Of a stretch of 23,530 nt of DNA, positions 5,988-13,495 are shown piece after piece (position 1 is the first letter of the stretch; each line of letters begins with the position of its first letter). The translations under genes were made by a program, and so were the position numbers. This DNA is from DASYYE01 sp035946955. GTDB lineage: Bacteria > Actinomycetota > Actinomycetes > Streptosporangiales > Streptosporangiaceae. Below the pieces are notes generated by a model. It worked only from the letters and a program-made list of their open reading frames with translations. It had not been told where the DNA came from and did not search any database. The stretch is from positions 1-23,530 of the forward strand of contig DASYYE010000381.1 in NCBI GenBank assembly GCA_035946955.1. Reading direction: 5' to 3'.

Positions 5988-8714
5988 GTGGACAAGAAAT
6001 ACCAATTGTACTGCCTCGCCGACCGCCTGTTCTATGACGCCCCCGGCAAAAGGCTCGACCAGGACGCCGGCTTCACCACCGCCAAAAGGCCGCTGCCACC
6101 TGGGTGGCGCAAGTCCCGTCAGGAAGAATGGGTGGTCTGCACGCCGCCGGCCAACACCGCCCCCCACCAGGGCTGGAAGGTCCATGTCTCAGCGTGCCTG
6201 GGCAACGCCGAGGACGTGCTGGGCACAGTGTGGGACTACTGCACCAGCCACGGCATTTCATTCAAGTTCCTGCGCGGCCGCCTGACCCTGCTGATCCGCA
6301 ACGCCAAGTACGCGCCGCGTGGCTCCAGCGGGAAACTGGTCACGATCTACCCGGCCGACGACATGCAACTCGAAACGATCCTTACCGACCTCAGCGAACG
6401 TCTCGAAGGGCAGCCGGGCCCCTACATCCTGAGCGACCTGCGGTATGGGCGCGGGCCCCTCTACGTCCGCTATGGCGGATTCGCGCAGCGGTACTGCGAA
6501 GACGACCGAGGTGAGACCGTCCACGCCATCGAGGACGGCTCAGGAAGGCTCGTCCCGGACGTGCGCGGCCCCGCTTTCGCGGTCCCCGAGTGGGCGAGCC
6601 TCCCTGAGTTCCTGCGACCACACCTGGCGGCCAGGAACGCGGTCACCATGGCCGGTCTCCCGTACCAGGTCGAGCGGGCCATGCACTTCTCCAACGGCGG
6701 GGGCGTGTACCTGGCAACCGACACACGCACAGGGGACCAGGTGGTGCTGAAGGAAGCCCGTCCCCACGCTGGCCTGTCGGCCGACGGCGCCGACGCGGTC
6801 GCGCGGCTGCAGCGTGAACACGACATCCTGTGTCACCTGGCCGGGCTGGCCGTTGTGCCCGGCGTACGCGACTACTTCGAGGTGGGCGAGCACCACTTCC
6901 TGGCACTGGACTTCATCGACGGCCAGCCGTTGAACTCGTTCTTCGCCCAGCGGCACCCGCTCATCGGCCACTGTCCCGACCCCGCGCGGACCGCCGAGTA
7001 CACCGCGTGGGCGATGGGCATCTGCGCGGGGGTGGAAGCGGCAGCGGCGGCCATCCACGACCGTGGCGTGGTCGTCAACGACCTGCACATGTTCAACGTC
7101 ATGGTCCGCCCCGACGACACGGTCGCGCTGATCGACTTCGAGGTCGCCGCCCACACGTGGGAACAACGGCGGGCGACCATCGGCAACCAGGGCTTCCTCG
7201 CCCCGGCTGGGCGGAGCGGCACCGACGCCGACCGCTACAGCCTCGGCTGCCTGCGGCTGGCCATGTTCCTTCCCCTGACCACGCTGTTCCCGCTGCAGCC
7301 GGACAAGGCAGCCCAGCTTGCGCAGGTCATCCCGGCGTACTTCCCGGTGCCGGGTGAGTTCCTTGGGCAGGCGCTCGATGCCATCACCGGGCAGCAGGCA
7401 CGTGCGGGCGCAGTTGGCCCCGGCGCGCCCGGCGTGGCCGCACCCGTGCCGGCCGGGTCCACCCCTGACCGGCGCGGGCTGCGGCAGGCGGTCGGGGAAG
7501 CGGCGACCGCGGTCATGGCCAGTGCCACCCCGCAGCGGGACGACCGTCTCTTCCCCGGCGATGTCCAGCAGTTCGCCCACCCGGCGGGTGGCCTCAGCCT
7601 CGGCTACGGCGCCGCCGGAGTGCTCTACGCACTGTCGCAGGCCGGTGAGAGGGTATGGCCCGACCATGAGGCGTGGCTGGCCACCCATGCCACCGAGCCG
7701 GAGCGCGGGTCCAGGATCGGCCTGTACGACGGGCTGCTGGGCGTGGCCTACGTCCTGTACCACCTCGGGCACACCCAAGCGGCGCTGAAGACCGCCGAAC
7801 TGTGCCTGGGTGAGGACTGGGAACGGCTCGGCAGCGGCCTGCACGGCGGGCTGGCCGGCGTAGCGCTCGTGCTGGCGCACCTCGGCGACGCCCTGGCCGA
7901 GCCCGGGCTCAGCGACGCTGGCGAGAACGCACTGCACATCGTGGCCAGCCGGGGAGCCGGGCATGTCGACGGCAACCGCGGCGGCCTGATGTACGGCGCC
8001 TCAGGCCCCGCACTGCTGTTCGTCAGGTCGTTCGAGCGCACCGGCGACGCCGCCTACCTGGACCTCGCGGCCGAGGCCCTGCACAGCGACCTCGGCCGGT
8101 GCGTCACCACCCGCACTGGCGCGCTGCAGGTGGACGAGGGGTGGCGGACCATGCCCTACCTGGGCCAGGGCAGCGTCGGCATTGGCCTGGTGATCGACGA
8201 ATACCTGCGGCACCGGCACGACGAGCGGATGGCCTCGGCAGTAGCTGGCATCGAACTCGCGGCCCGTTCTCGCTATTACGCGCAGTCGGGCCTGTTCAGC
8301 GGGCGCGCCGGCATGATCTTCTACCTCGCCCGTCATGGACGGGCGGCAGGCGCGGAAGGCGCGGGCGGACGTCCGGCAGGTGCCAGGGCGGGGTGCCCGG
8401 AGAACACCGGCCCGGACAACGCCGAGCCGGATGTGGCCGAGCACGTCCGCAAGCTCGCGTGGCACGCGGTCCAATACGGCGGCGGCACCGCCTTCCCCGG
8501 CGACGGCCTGTACCGGCTGTCCATGGACCTCGCCACGGGCACGGCCGGAGTCCTGCTCAGCCTCGCCGTGGCCGCCGACCCGGACCTGCCGGGCCTGCCA
8601 TTCCTCGGCTGTTCGGCTGACCAGCCCTCCGCAGGCCAGCCCCTCGCGCGCACAGACCCCCCGGGGGCGCAGTCCCCGGGGTCAGGGAAGACCGACTATC
8701 CCGGAAGGAGGTGA
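5988..8714 (+). CDS. lanKC: Class III lanthipeptide synthetase LanKC (RamC-like), intact copy
   Basis: This 908-residue trifunctional enzyme should phosphorylate Ser/Thr of the precursor, eliminate phosphate and cyclise onto Cys. The N-terminal lyase domain (about 1-200) has the family block FKFLRGRLTLLIRNAKYAPR and RYGGF (161-165). The kinase domain (about 225-470) has a glycine loop, Lys255 in VVLKEA, catalytic Asp365 with Asn370 (NDLHMFN) and DFE at 383-385. The C-terminal LanC-like domain (about 500-870) has GLHGGLAGVAL and LFSGRAGMIFYLAR but lacks the Cys/Cys/His zinc ligands, which indicates class III rather than class IV. GTG 5988 is chosen because GGAGG (5979-5983) lies four bases upstream and because the GGAGG-CGTG-GTG-GAC context is identical in copy 2; the frame is open from 5925. 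The stop codon lies inside the ribosome binding site of the precursor gene. Confidence 0.93.
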   Translation: MDKKYQLYCLADRLFYDAPGKRLDQDAGFTTAKRPLPPGWRKSRQEEWVVCTPPANTAPHQGWKVHVSACLGNAEDVLGTVWDYCTSHGISFKFLRGRLTLLIRNAKYAPRGSSGKLVTIYPADDMQLETILTDLSERLEGQPGPYILSDLRYGRGPLYVRYGGFAQRYCEDDRGETVHAIEDGSGRLVPDVRGPAFAVPEWASLPEFLRPHLAARNAVTMAGLPYQVERAMHFSNGGGVYLATDTRTGDQVVLKEARPHAGLSADGADAVARLQREHDILCHLAGLAVVPGVRDYFEVGEHHFLALDFIDGQPLNSFFAQRHPLIGHCPDPARTAEYTAWAMGICAGVEAAAAAIHDRGVVVNDLHMFNVMVRPDDTVALIDFEVAAHTWEQRRATIGNQGFLAPAGRSGTDADRYSLGCLRLAMFLPLTTLFPLQPDKAAQLAQVIPAYFPVPGEFLGQALDAITGQQARAGAVGPGAPGVAAPVPAGSTPDRRGLRQAVGEAATAVMASATPQRDDRLFPGDVQQFAHPAGGLSLGYGAAGVLYALSQAGERVWPDHEAWLATHATEPERGSRIGLYDGLLGVAYVLYHLGHTQAALKTAELCLGEDWERLGSGLHGGLAGVALVLAHLGDALAEPGLSDAGENALHIVASRGAGHVDGNRGGLMYGASGPALLFVRSFERTGDAAYLDLAAEALHSDLGRCVTTRTGALQVDEGWRTMPYLGQGSVGIGLVIDEYLRHRHDERMASAVAGIELAARSRYYAQSGLFSGRAGMIFYLARHGRAAGAEGAGGRPAGARAGCPENTGPDNAEPDVAEHVRKLAWHAVQYGGGTAFPGDGLYRLSMDLATGTAGVLLSLAVAADPDLPGLPFLGCSADQPSAGQPLARTDPPGAQSPGSGKTDYPGRR
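8659..8681 (+). other. GC-rich hairpin at the lanKC 3' end
   Basis: CCCCGGGG (8659-8666), a seven-base loop and CCCCGGGG (8674-8681) form a strong stem 38 bases before the lanA start. It could block 3'-to-5' decay or mark a processing point that makes lanA mRNA more abundant than lanKC mRNA. It could also be incidental in this GC-rich tail. Confidence 0.3.
8705..8714 (+). promoter_or_regulatory. Full-length Shine-Dalgarno of lanA, overlapping the lanKC stop
   Basis: AAGGAGGTGA matches the whole 16S rRNA anti-Shine-Dalgarno sequence and sits five bases before ATG 8720. Its last three bases are the lanKC TGA. It is the strongest ribosome binding site in the window, as expected for an abundantly made precursor, and it confirms the short gene as real. 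Confidence 0.85.
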
Positions 8715-8719
8715 CAGAC

Positions 8720-8827
8720 ATGGCTCTTCTGGACATGCAGGCGATGGCCCACGAAGGTCAAGGCGGCGGCGGTTCCAGCGATCTGAGCGTGCTCTGTGTG
8801 AGCGACCAGAGCGTCACCATCTGCTGA
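8720..8827 (+). CDS. lanA: Class III lanthipeptide precursor peptide (SapB/RamS-like)
   Basis: A 35-codon gene starts five bases after the lanKC stop, with a perfect ribosome binding site. The leader begins MALLDMQAM, fitting the hydrophobic L-X-D-L/M-Q helix motif that LanKC enzymes recognise in class III leaders (compare NLFDLQSM in SapB). A Gly run leads into the core SSDLSVLCVSDQSVTIC. This holds two labionin/lanthionine motifs: S20-X2-S23-X2-C26 and S28-X2-S31-X3-C35. SapB and labyrinthopeptins have S-X2-S-X3-C, so the first ring here would be one residue smaller. The leader (about 14-18 residues) is short, with few acidic residues. The product is probably a two-ring, surface-active or morphogenetic peptide (inference by gene order and motif). 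The cleavage site is not known. The second unit has no counterpart. Confidence 0.9.
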   Translation: MALLDMQAMAHEGQGGGGSSDLSVLCVSDQSVTIC

Positions 8828-8850
8828 GAAACCGGGTGATCGCACCGTTC

Positions 8851-8888
8851 GGCTGTGGCCCGGGAACGTGCCATCCCGGGCCGCAGCC
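8851..8888 (+). terminator. Hairpin terminator/attenuator between lanA and the transporters
   Basis: A 15-bp stem (GGCTGTGGCCCGGGA at 8851-8865 with TCCCGGGCCGCAGCC at 8874-8888, one G-T pair) has an eight-base loop and no T run. Such hairpins after lantibiotic precursor genes usually let a fraction of transcripts read into export genes. An almost identical element survives in unit 2 at 16138-16175, now perfectly paired. Confidence 0.7.
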
Positions 8889-8949
8889 CCAGCTTACTGC
8901 CCTGCCGTGACAACAACCAGAGTCGAGTCAGCAGGGATCGAGACGAAAA

Positions 8950-10854
8950 ATGACAAGCCACAGGCGCGGGACGCCATCAGCCCCCAGGCCCGGGGCGCCG
9001 CCCGCCGGCCGGCCGCGGCAGCCCGGACGTCACAGACCCGCCCGTGGCCCTCGGGCGGCTCCCCCTCCTCCGCCCGTGCCCCCCACCCCGGACCGGCTGC
9101 TGCTGCGCGCGGTCCGCCGCAGTGGTGGCTGGGCCGTGCTGCTCACCGTGGCCGCCACGACCGGGGCGCTCGCGCAGATACTGCTGCCCGCGGTCCTCGG
9201 CGGCAGCCTGGACAGCATGCTCGGCCGTGCGCACGCCCGCACTCCCGTCCCGGCCGGCTGGAGCGCGCTGAGCGGCCTGCGTGGCACGGCTGGCTGGCTC
9301 ACCGCACTGGCCGCACTGGTCGTGGTGGTGGTTGGCTGCGGCGCTTTCAGCCAGTTGGCAACGGGGACCACCTCGGCCAGCACCACGTCGTGGGTACGCC
9401 GCCTGCTGGCCGGCCACATCCTGGCCGTGGGTCCGCGGATGACCACGCGCCTGCCAGCCGGTGACCTGGTCAGCCGCGTCACCAGCGGCGCGGCCGAGGC
9501 GGGCTATGCACCGGCGGGGCTTGCCCGCAGCCTCGCCACGGTCATCACCGCCGTGGGTGCGGTCGGGGCGCTCGTACTGATCGACCCGTGGCTCGCGGCT
9601 GCCCTGGCGGCTGGTTTCCCGGTGCTCGCCCTGGTCCTGCGCCGGTTCGTGGTGGACACGTCCGACGTGGTCACGCGCTACCAGCAGGCCCAGGGGGCGA
9701 TCGCGGCCAGGTTGCTGGAGGCCCTGGGCGGGGCTGCCACCATCGCCGCAGCCGGCACGTGGGAGCGCGAGGCCGCCCGTGTGCTCGTGCCCCTGCCCCA
9801 GTTGCGCGCACATGGCGAGGCCACCTGGCGTATCCAGGGCCGGATATCGGCCCAGGGCACGCTGCTCCTCCCACTGCTGCAGGTGCTGGTGCTCGCCGTC
9901 GGCGGCCTGGAACTGGCGGCGGGCCGGGTCACCCCGGGTGAACTGCTGGCCGCGAGCCAGTACGCGGTGCTCGGCGCTGGCGCAGCGGGGGCCATCGCCT
10001 CGCTGGGCCAGGTAGCCAGGGCACGGGCGGGCGCCCGCCGCGCGGCCGGTGTGCTCGCCACGGCCGCACCGTCCTATGGGACGCGGTCACTGCCACCCGG
10101 CCGTGGCCGCGTCGAGTTCCGTGGGGTCAGCGTGTGGGCGGGCGGCACGGCCCTGCTGGCAGGCATCGACCTCGTGGTGCCCGGCGGCACCGCCCTCGCG
10201 GTGGTCGGGCGGCCGGGGTCGGGGAAGTCGGTGCTCACCGCGCTGGCCGGGCGCATGACCGACCCCGACGAGGGTGAGGTGCTGCTCGACGGCGTGCCGC
10301 TGCGGTCGCTGGCCCAGGCCGACCTGCGGCGCGCGGTCCAGTTCGCGTTCGCGCGGCCCGGGCTGCTCGGTGCGACCGTGGGCGAGGCGGTCAGCTTCGG
10401 CCCCCAGCCCGTCCCGCCCGAGCGCGTCGCCGCCGCGGCCCGTGCCGCCTGCGCCGAAGACTTCGTGCGGCGGCTCCCGGAAGGCTGGCAGACCCCCCTG
10501 GCCCAGGCCCCGATGTCAGGAGGCGAGCGGCAGCGGCTGGGCCTGGCCCGGGCCTTCGCGCATGCCCACACCGCCCGGGTGCTCGTGCTCGACGACGCCA
10601 CATCCAGCCTGGACACGGTCACGGAAATGCAGGTGAGCCGGTCGCTGACCGAAGGCCTCGGGGGGCTCACGCGGCTGATCGTGGCCTACCGGGCCGCCAC
10701 CGCGGCCCGGGCCGACCTTGTCGCGTGGCTCGAAGCGGGCCGTCTGCGGGCCTGCGCCCCCCACACCCACCTGTGGGCGGACCCGCGGTACCGGGCGCTG
10801 TTCCAGGCAGCCGACGAAGGGAGGGTCACAGTGGCGGCAGGGGCACCGGCCTGA
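8950..10854 (+). CDS. ABC exporter half-transporter 1 (RamA-like; degenerate ATP site)
   Basis: This 634-residue protein has a Pro/Arg-rich N-terminus of about 50 residues, a six-segment membrane domain (about 55-370) and a nucleotide-binding domain with Walker A GRPGSGKS (420-427), signature MSGGE (522-526) and Walker B ending LDDATSSLD. The catalytic Glu is replaced by Asp549, and the switch His by Tyr580 (VAYRAAT, where AHR is usual). It is therefore the degenerate partner of a heterodimeric exporter. It sits downstream of lanA and shares one base with the next transporter gene, as in ramCSAB. The likely cargo is the modified lanthipeptide. There is no C39 peptidase domain, so it does not remove the leader. 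The start ATG 8950 has only a weak ribosome binding site, so a later start is possible. Confidence 0.88.
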   Translation: MTSHRRGTPSAPRPGAPPAGRPRQPGRHRPARGPRAAPPPPPVPPTPDRLLLRAVRRSGGWAVLLTVAATTGALAQILLPAVLGGSLDSMLGRAHARTPVPAGWSALSGLRGTAGWLTALAALVVVVVGCGAFSQLATGTTSASTTSWVRRLLAGHILAVGPRMTTRLPAGDLVSRVTSGAAEAGYAPAGLARSLATVITAVGAVGALVLIDPWLAAALAAGFPVLALVLRRFVVDTSDVVTRYQQAQGAIAARLLEALGGAATIAAAGTWEREAARVLVPLPQLRAHGEATWRIQGRISAQGTLLLPLLQVLVLAVGGLELAAGRVTPGELLAASQYAVLGAGAAGAIASLGQVARARAGARRAAGVLATAAPSYGTRSLPPGRGRVEFRGVSVWAGGTALLAGIDLVVPGGTALAVVGRPGSGKSVLTALAGRMTDPDEGEVLLDGVPLRSLAQADLRRAVQFAFARPGLLGATVGEAVSFGPQPVPPERVAAAARAACAEDFVRRLPEGWQTPLAQAPMSGGERQRLGLARAFAHAHTARVLVLDDATSSLDTVTEMQVSRSLTEGLGGLTRLIVAYRAATAARADLVAWLEAGRLRACAPHTHLWADPRYRALFQAADEGRVTVAAGAPA

Positions 10855-12749
10855 TGGCAGCCAGCACGGCGCATGTGATGCGGCGGGTCGTGCTCGGGGC
10901 ACTGCGTGAGCACTGGCGCGACACCGTATGGCTCGCCGTGTGGTCGGCGGTGGAAGCCCTGCCCGCGCTGGTCTTCGGCTTGGCCGTGGCAGGGGCCGTG
11001 GACGCGTTCCGCAGTGGGATGGCCGAGGTGGCGACCGGGCTGAGCTGGCTTGGCGTGCTCCTGGCGGCGGCGGCGGCCGGGGCAGCGGGGAGCTGGCTTG
11101 CCTACCTGCGGTTGGCGGCCGTGGTCGAGCCGTTGCGTGACAGCCTCGTCCGCCAGGCAGTTCGCGCCGCGCTGGCGGAGTCCGTGGCGGTGCCGCAGGC
11201 GGTTGACGACGGCGTGGTGTCAAAGATCACCCACCAGGCCGAGATCGTGCGAGACAGCTTCGCCGGGCTCATCACCACCGTTCGCACCTCCGCACTGACG
11301 GCAGCCAGTGCCCTGGCCGGCCTGGTGCTGCTCGCACCCCCGATCGCCACCCTTGTCGCCGGGCCGCTGCTGGCATCGCTGGTGCTCTTCGCCTGGCTGG
11401 TGCGGCCCTTCGCCGCCCGCCAGCGCCGCTACGTCGTCACCGAACAGGCGCTCGCCGCGGCGGCTGGAGCGGCAGCCCGGAACCTGCGCGATGTGACCGC
11501 CTGCGGGGCACAGGGCCAGGTGGGCGCCGGCATCGTGGCGGCAGTCAGGGCCCAGGAGCGGGCAGGGCGCGCCCTGGCCAGGATGACCGCATGCCGCAGC
11601 CTCGTCCTCGCGGTGGGAACGTGGCTGCCAGTGCTGCTGATCCTGGCCAGCGCGCCGTGGCTGATGCGCCACGGCATCCAGGCCGGACAGGTATTCGGCG
11701 CGCTCGCTTATGTGGTCGGCGTCCTGCAGGCCTCGCTGAACACGCTGGTCCGGGGGGTCGGCGGCGCGGGCGTCCGAATGGCCGTCACCATCGAACGCCT
11801 GCTGGCCCCCACGGGGACACAGCCCCCCACCACAGCGCAGACCCCCATGACCACGAAACCCGCCAGCACGCCGGGGCCCGCCGCGCAACCTGCGAGCACC
11901 GCCGCCGGAGCGGCACCACCAGGTACAGCGCCGCCGCCGGGCGCCTGGCACGGCCCCCCACCGGCCGCGGGGGCCCTGCGGCTGTGCGGCGTCACCTTCG
12001 CCTACGGCCCACATGCCCAGCCTGTCATCGCAGACCTGGACCTCGCCATCCCGGCCGGTGACCACCTCGCGGTGGTGGGGCCCAGTGGCATCGGCAAGTC
12101 CACCCTCGCCGGGCTGGTCGCTGGCCTGCTCCGCCCGTCGCGCGGGCAGGTACTGCTCGGCGGGACGGAGGTGGGCCGGCTCAGCCCGGCCGACCGGTCC
12201 CGCCTCATCGTGCTCCTGCCACAGGAGGCGTACGTGTTCTCCGGCACGCTCGCGGAGAACCTGACCTACCTCAACCCCGCCACCAGCACCGCTGACCTGG
12301 ACCGTGCGCTGGCGGCAGTAGGGGCGGCCCGGCTCGCGCACCGGCTCGGCGGCTACGGTGCCGACCTGGACCCGCTTTCGCTGTCCGCAGGCGAGCGGCA
12401 GCTCATCGCCCTGGCTCGCGCCTACCTGGCCCTGCCGGAGGTCACGGTCCTCGACGAGGCGACCTGCCACCTCGACTCACCAGCGCAAGCCCTGTCCGAG
12501 CTGGCCTTCGCACAGCGCCCCGGCACCCTCATCGTGATCGCCCACCGCGTGACCTCAGCCCTGCGCGCCCGGCGCATCCTTGTGCTCGACGGCCTGCAGG
12601 CGCAGGTGGGCGACCACGACTCCCTCCTGTCCCGCTCACCGCTGTACGCGGACCTCATAGGCCATTGGGACGCTGCCGCACAACCCGCCGACCGGGAGCT
12701 TTCGCCGTGCTCTGAGCGGGCAGTCACACTGCGCGGTCGTGTGCACTGA
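10854..12749 (+). CDS. ABC exporter half-transporter 2 (RamB-like; catalytic ATP site)
   Basis: This 631-residue protein starts at ATG 10854, whose A is the last base of the previous stop (TGATG), implying translational coupling. The same frame is open further upstream but overlaps the first transporter. The membrane domain spans about 15-320. A Pro/Thr/Ala-rich linker (about 322-375) precedes the ATPase domain, with Walker A GPSGIGKS (409-416), signature LSAGE (510-514), catalytic Glu535 (LDEATCHLD) and switch His564 (IAHRVT). The Gly-to-Ala change in the signature complements the Asp549/Tyr580 changes in the partner. Together they give one degenerate and one consensus ATP site. The C-terminal SPCSERAVTL stretch is repeated, in frame, after the second LanKC (SPCSQWAVTL at 16193-16222), marking the end of the duplicated unit. 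Role: export of the lanthipeptide with half-transporter 1. Confidence 0.88.
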   Translation: MAASTAHVMRRVVLGALREHWRDTVWLAVWSAVEALPALVFGLAVAGAVDAFRSGMAEVATGLSWLGVLLAAAAAGAAGSWLAYLRLAAVVEPLRDSLVRQAVRAALAESVAVPQAVDDGVVSKITHQAEIVRDSFAGLITTVRTSALTAASALAGLVLLAPPIATLVAGPLLASLVLFAWLVRPFAARQRRYVVTEQALAAAAGAAARNLRDVTACGAQGQVGAGIVAAVRAQERAGRALARMTACRSLVLAVGTWLPVLLILASAPWLMRHGIQAGQVFGALAYVVGVLQASLNTLVRGVGGAGVRMAVTIERLLAPTGTQPPTTAQTPMTTKPASTPGPAAQPASTAAGAAPPGTAPPPGAWHGPPPAAGALRLCGVTFAYGPHAQPVIADLDLAIPAGDHLAVVGPSGIGKSTLAGLVAGLLRPSRGQVLLGGTEVGRLSPADRSRLIVLLPQEAYVFSGTLAENLTYLNPATSTADLDRALAAVGAARLAHRLGGYGADLDPLSLSAGERQLIALARAYLALPEVTVLDEATCHLDSPAQALSELAFAQRPGTLIVIAHRVTSALRARRILVLDGLQAQVGDHDSLLSRSPLYADLIGHWDAAAQPADRELSPCSERAVTLRGRVH

Positions 12750-12772
12750 TTGTCACGCACTGGGTTGGTGAT

Positions 12773-12804
12773 GGCCGGAGGCCCGGGACCGGCCGCGTGC
12801 GGCC
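12773..12804. terminator. Possible bidirectional hairpin between half-transporter 2 and XRE copy 2
   Basis: GGCCGG (12773-12778) can pair with CCGGCC (12789-12794), and GGCCGC/GCGGCC (12791-12804) forms an adjoining hairpin. They lie in the 59-bp gap between convergent genes. There is no T run and the two stems are mutually exclusive. Confidence 0.35.
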
Positions 12805-12808
12805 TCAG

Positions 12809-13219
12809 TCACGGCTGCCGCTGGCGTGAATCCGCGGTCACACTGGCCCGGCACGCAAAGCCACCGCGCAAGCCCGCGCGGGCACGCTCCTTCAGCGCCA
12901 GTCTGCGCAGGCGCTGGAGGTAGCCCGGTTTGACAGTGAGCAGGCGCTCGCACTCTTCGACGATGTCGGCAGGGGGGATGCGGCGGCCCCGCTCGTAGTC
13001 GCCGAGGTTGCTGTGCGCGGACAAGCCGATGAGCCGGGTGAGCTTACGCTGCGAGATGCCCTCCTCCAGGCGGAGCCTGCGTAACTCCGCACCCAGCCAG
13101 CCAGCGGCGCCCGTGGCCGCGGCCTCCGGCCGCTGCGGAGCAGCTATCTCCTGCATATCGACAACCAAGCGTGGCAGCCATTTCCCAACAGCGACTTCTG
13201 CATGGATGGCATCGGACAT
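12809..13219 (-). CDS. Small XRE-family regulator, copy 2
   Basis: This 136-residue paralogue of the protein at 4851-5264 has nearly the same helix-turn-helix core (ELRRLRLEEGISQRKLTRLI, SNLGDYERGRRIPP) and the same basic tail. The N-terminal arm keeps AEVAVGKW but diverges after it (LPRLVVDMQEI). ATG 13219 is chosen because it aligns with the start of copy 1 and has GGGGAC about 8-10 bases upstream; the frame is open to 13348. It is divergent from the broken lanKC copy across a shorter gap (13220-13495). Unlike its neighbour, this gene has no visible lesion, so it may still act, including on the promoter of unit 1, whose 11-bp repeats match its own. Confidence 0.8.
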   Translation of the reverse strand: MSDAIHAEVAVGKWLPRLVVDMQEIAAPQRPEAAATGAAGWLGAELRRLRLEEGISQRKLTRLIGLSAHSNLGDYERGRRIPPADIVEECERLLTVKPGYLQRLRRLALKERARAGLRGGFACRASVTADSRQRQP

Positions 13220-13401
13220 GGTGGTTTGTCCCCAGTTCGTGTGATCTGAAATTTGCCCGCTCTGCCGGTACAGCGACTGCCGCGCGTGATGCGTCACCCT
13301 TCGACACGGCCACCCTCCTGGCCTGCGGTGATGACATTGGGCTCCCATAGGCCGACCATCTGGTCACGGACGGTACACGCATGGGCTCATGGCACAGCGT
13401 C

Positions 13402-13434
13402 GTTGGACGGTAACTGGACTGTGGTTGGTCGGTC
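13402..13434 (+). promoter_or_regulatory. Three 11-bp iterated binding sites upstream of lanKC copy 2
   Basis: GTTGGACGGTA, ACTGGACTGTG and GTTGGTCGGTC lie end to end. The central 11-mer is identical to that of copy 1 and the outer ones differ at one to three positions. The array sits 61 bp before the GTG start; in copy 1 the distance is 160 bp because unit 2 lacks about 95 bp between array and start. Confidence 0.55.
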
Positions 13435-13495
13435 CAGGTATTGCGCCGGGCGGAGCATGGTACTTCTAGACACCACGGTGACCAATGGAGGCGTG

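Larger units (their letters stand above)
4914..12770. repeat. Tandem duplication, unit 1 (complete): XRE - lanKC - lanA - ABC - ABC
   Basis: Homology with unit 2 (12869-16258) begins in the C-terminal codons of the XRE gene and includes the XRE gene, the 11-bp promoter repeats, lanKC, the hairpin after lanA and the last 70 bp around the end of the second transporter gene. Order and orientation are the same in both units. Unit 1 contains about 4 kb that unit 2 lacks (lanA and both transporters). Confidence 0.8.

Noticed and set aside
5818..6285. Alternative frame overlapping the lanKC start
   Set aside because: The product is Pro/Arg/Thr-rich filler. The overlapping frame has conserved LanKC sequence and a conserved ribosome binding site.
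5988..8714. Class IV synthetase (LanL)
   Set aside because: The cyclase domain lacks the zinc-binding Cys-Cys-His set required in LanL, and the precursor has class III S-X2-S-Xn-C motifs.
10725..10853. Longer N-terminus for half-transporter 2
   Set aside because: It would overlap half-transporter 1 by 130 bp and adds Pro/Gly-rich sequence; the TGATG junction at 10852-10856 gives a natural coupled start.
13457..13495. A start MVLLDTTVTNGG just before LanKC copy 2, resembling the MALLDMQ leader of the precursor
   Set aside because: The same stretch aligns with non-coding promoter-proximal DNA of copy 1 (from 5851, GTGATACTGCTGG), has no properly spaced ribosome binding site and runs into LanKC without Ser/Cys motifs. 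The likeness is chance.
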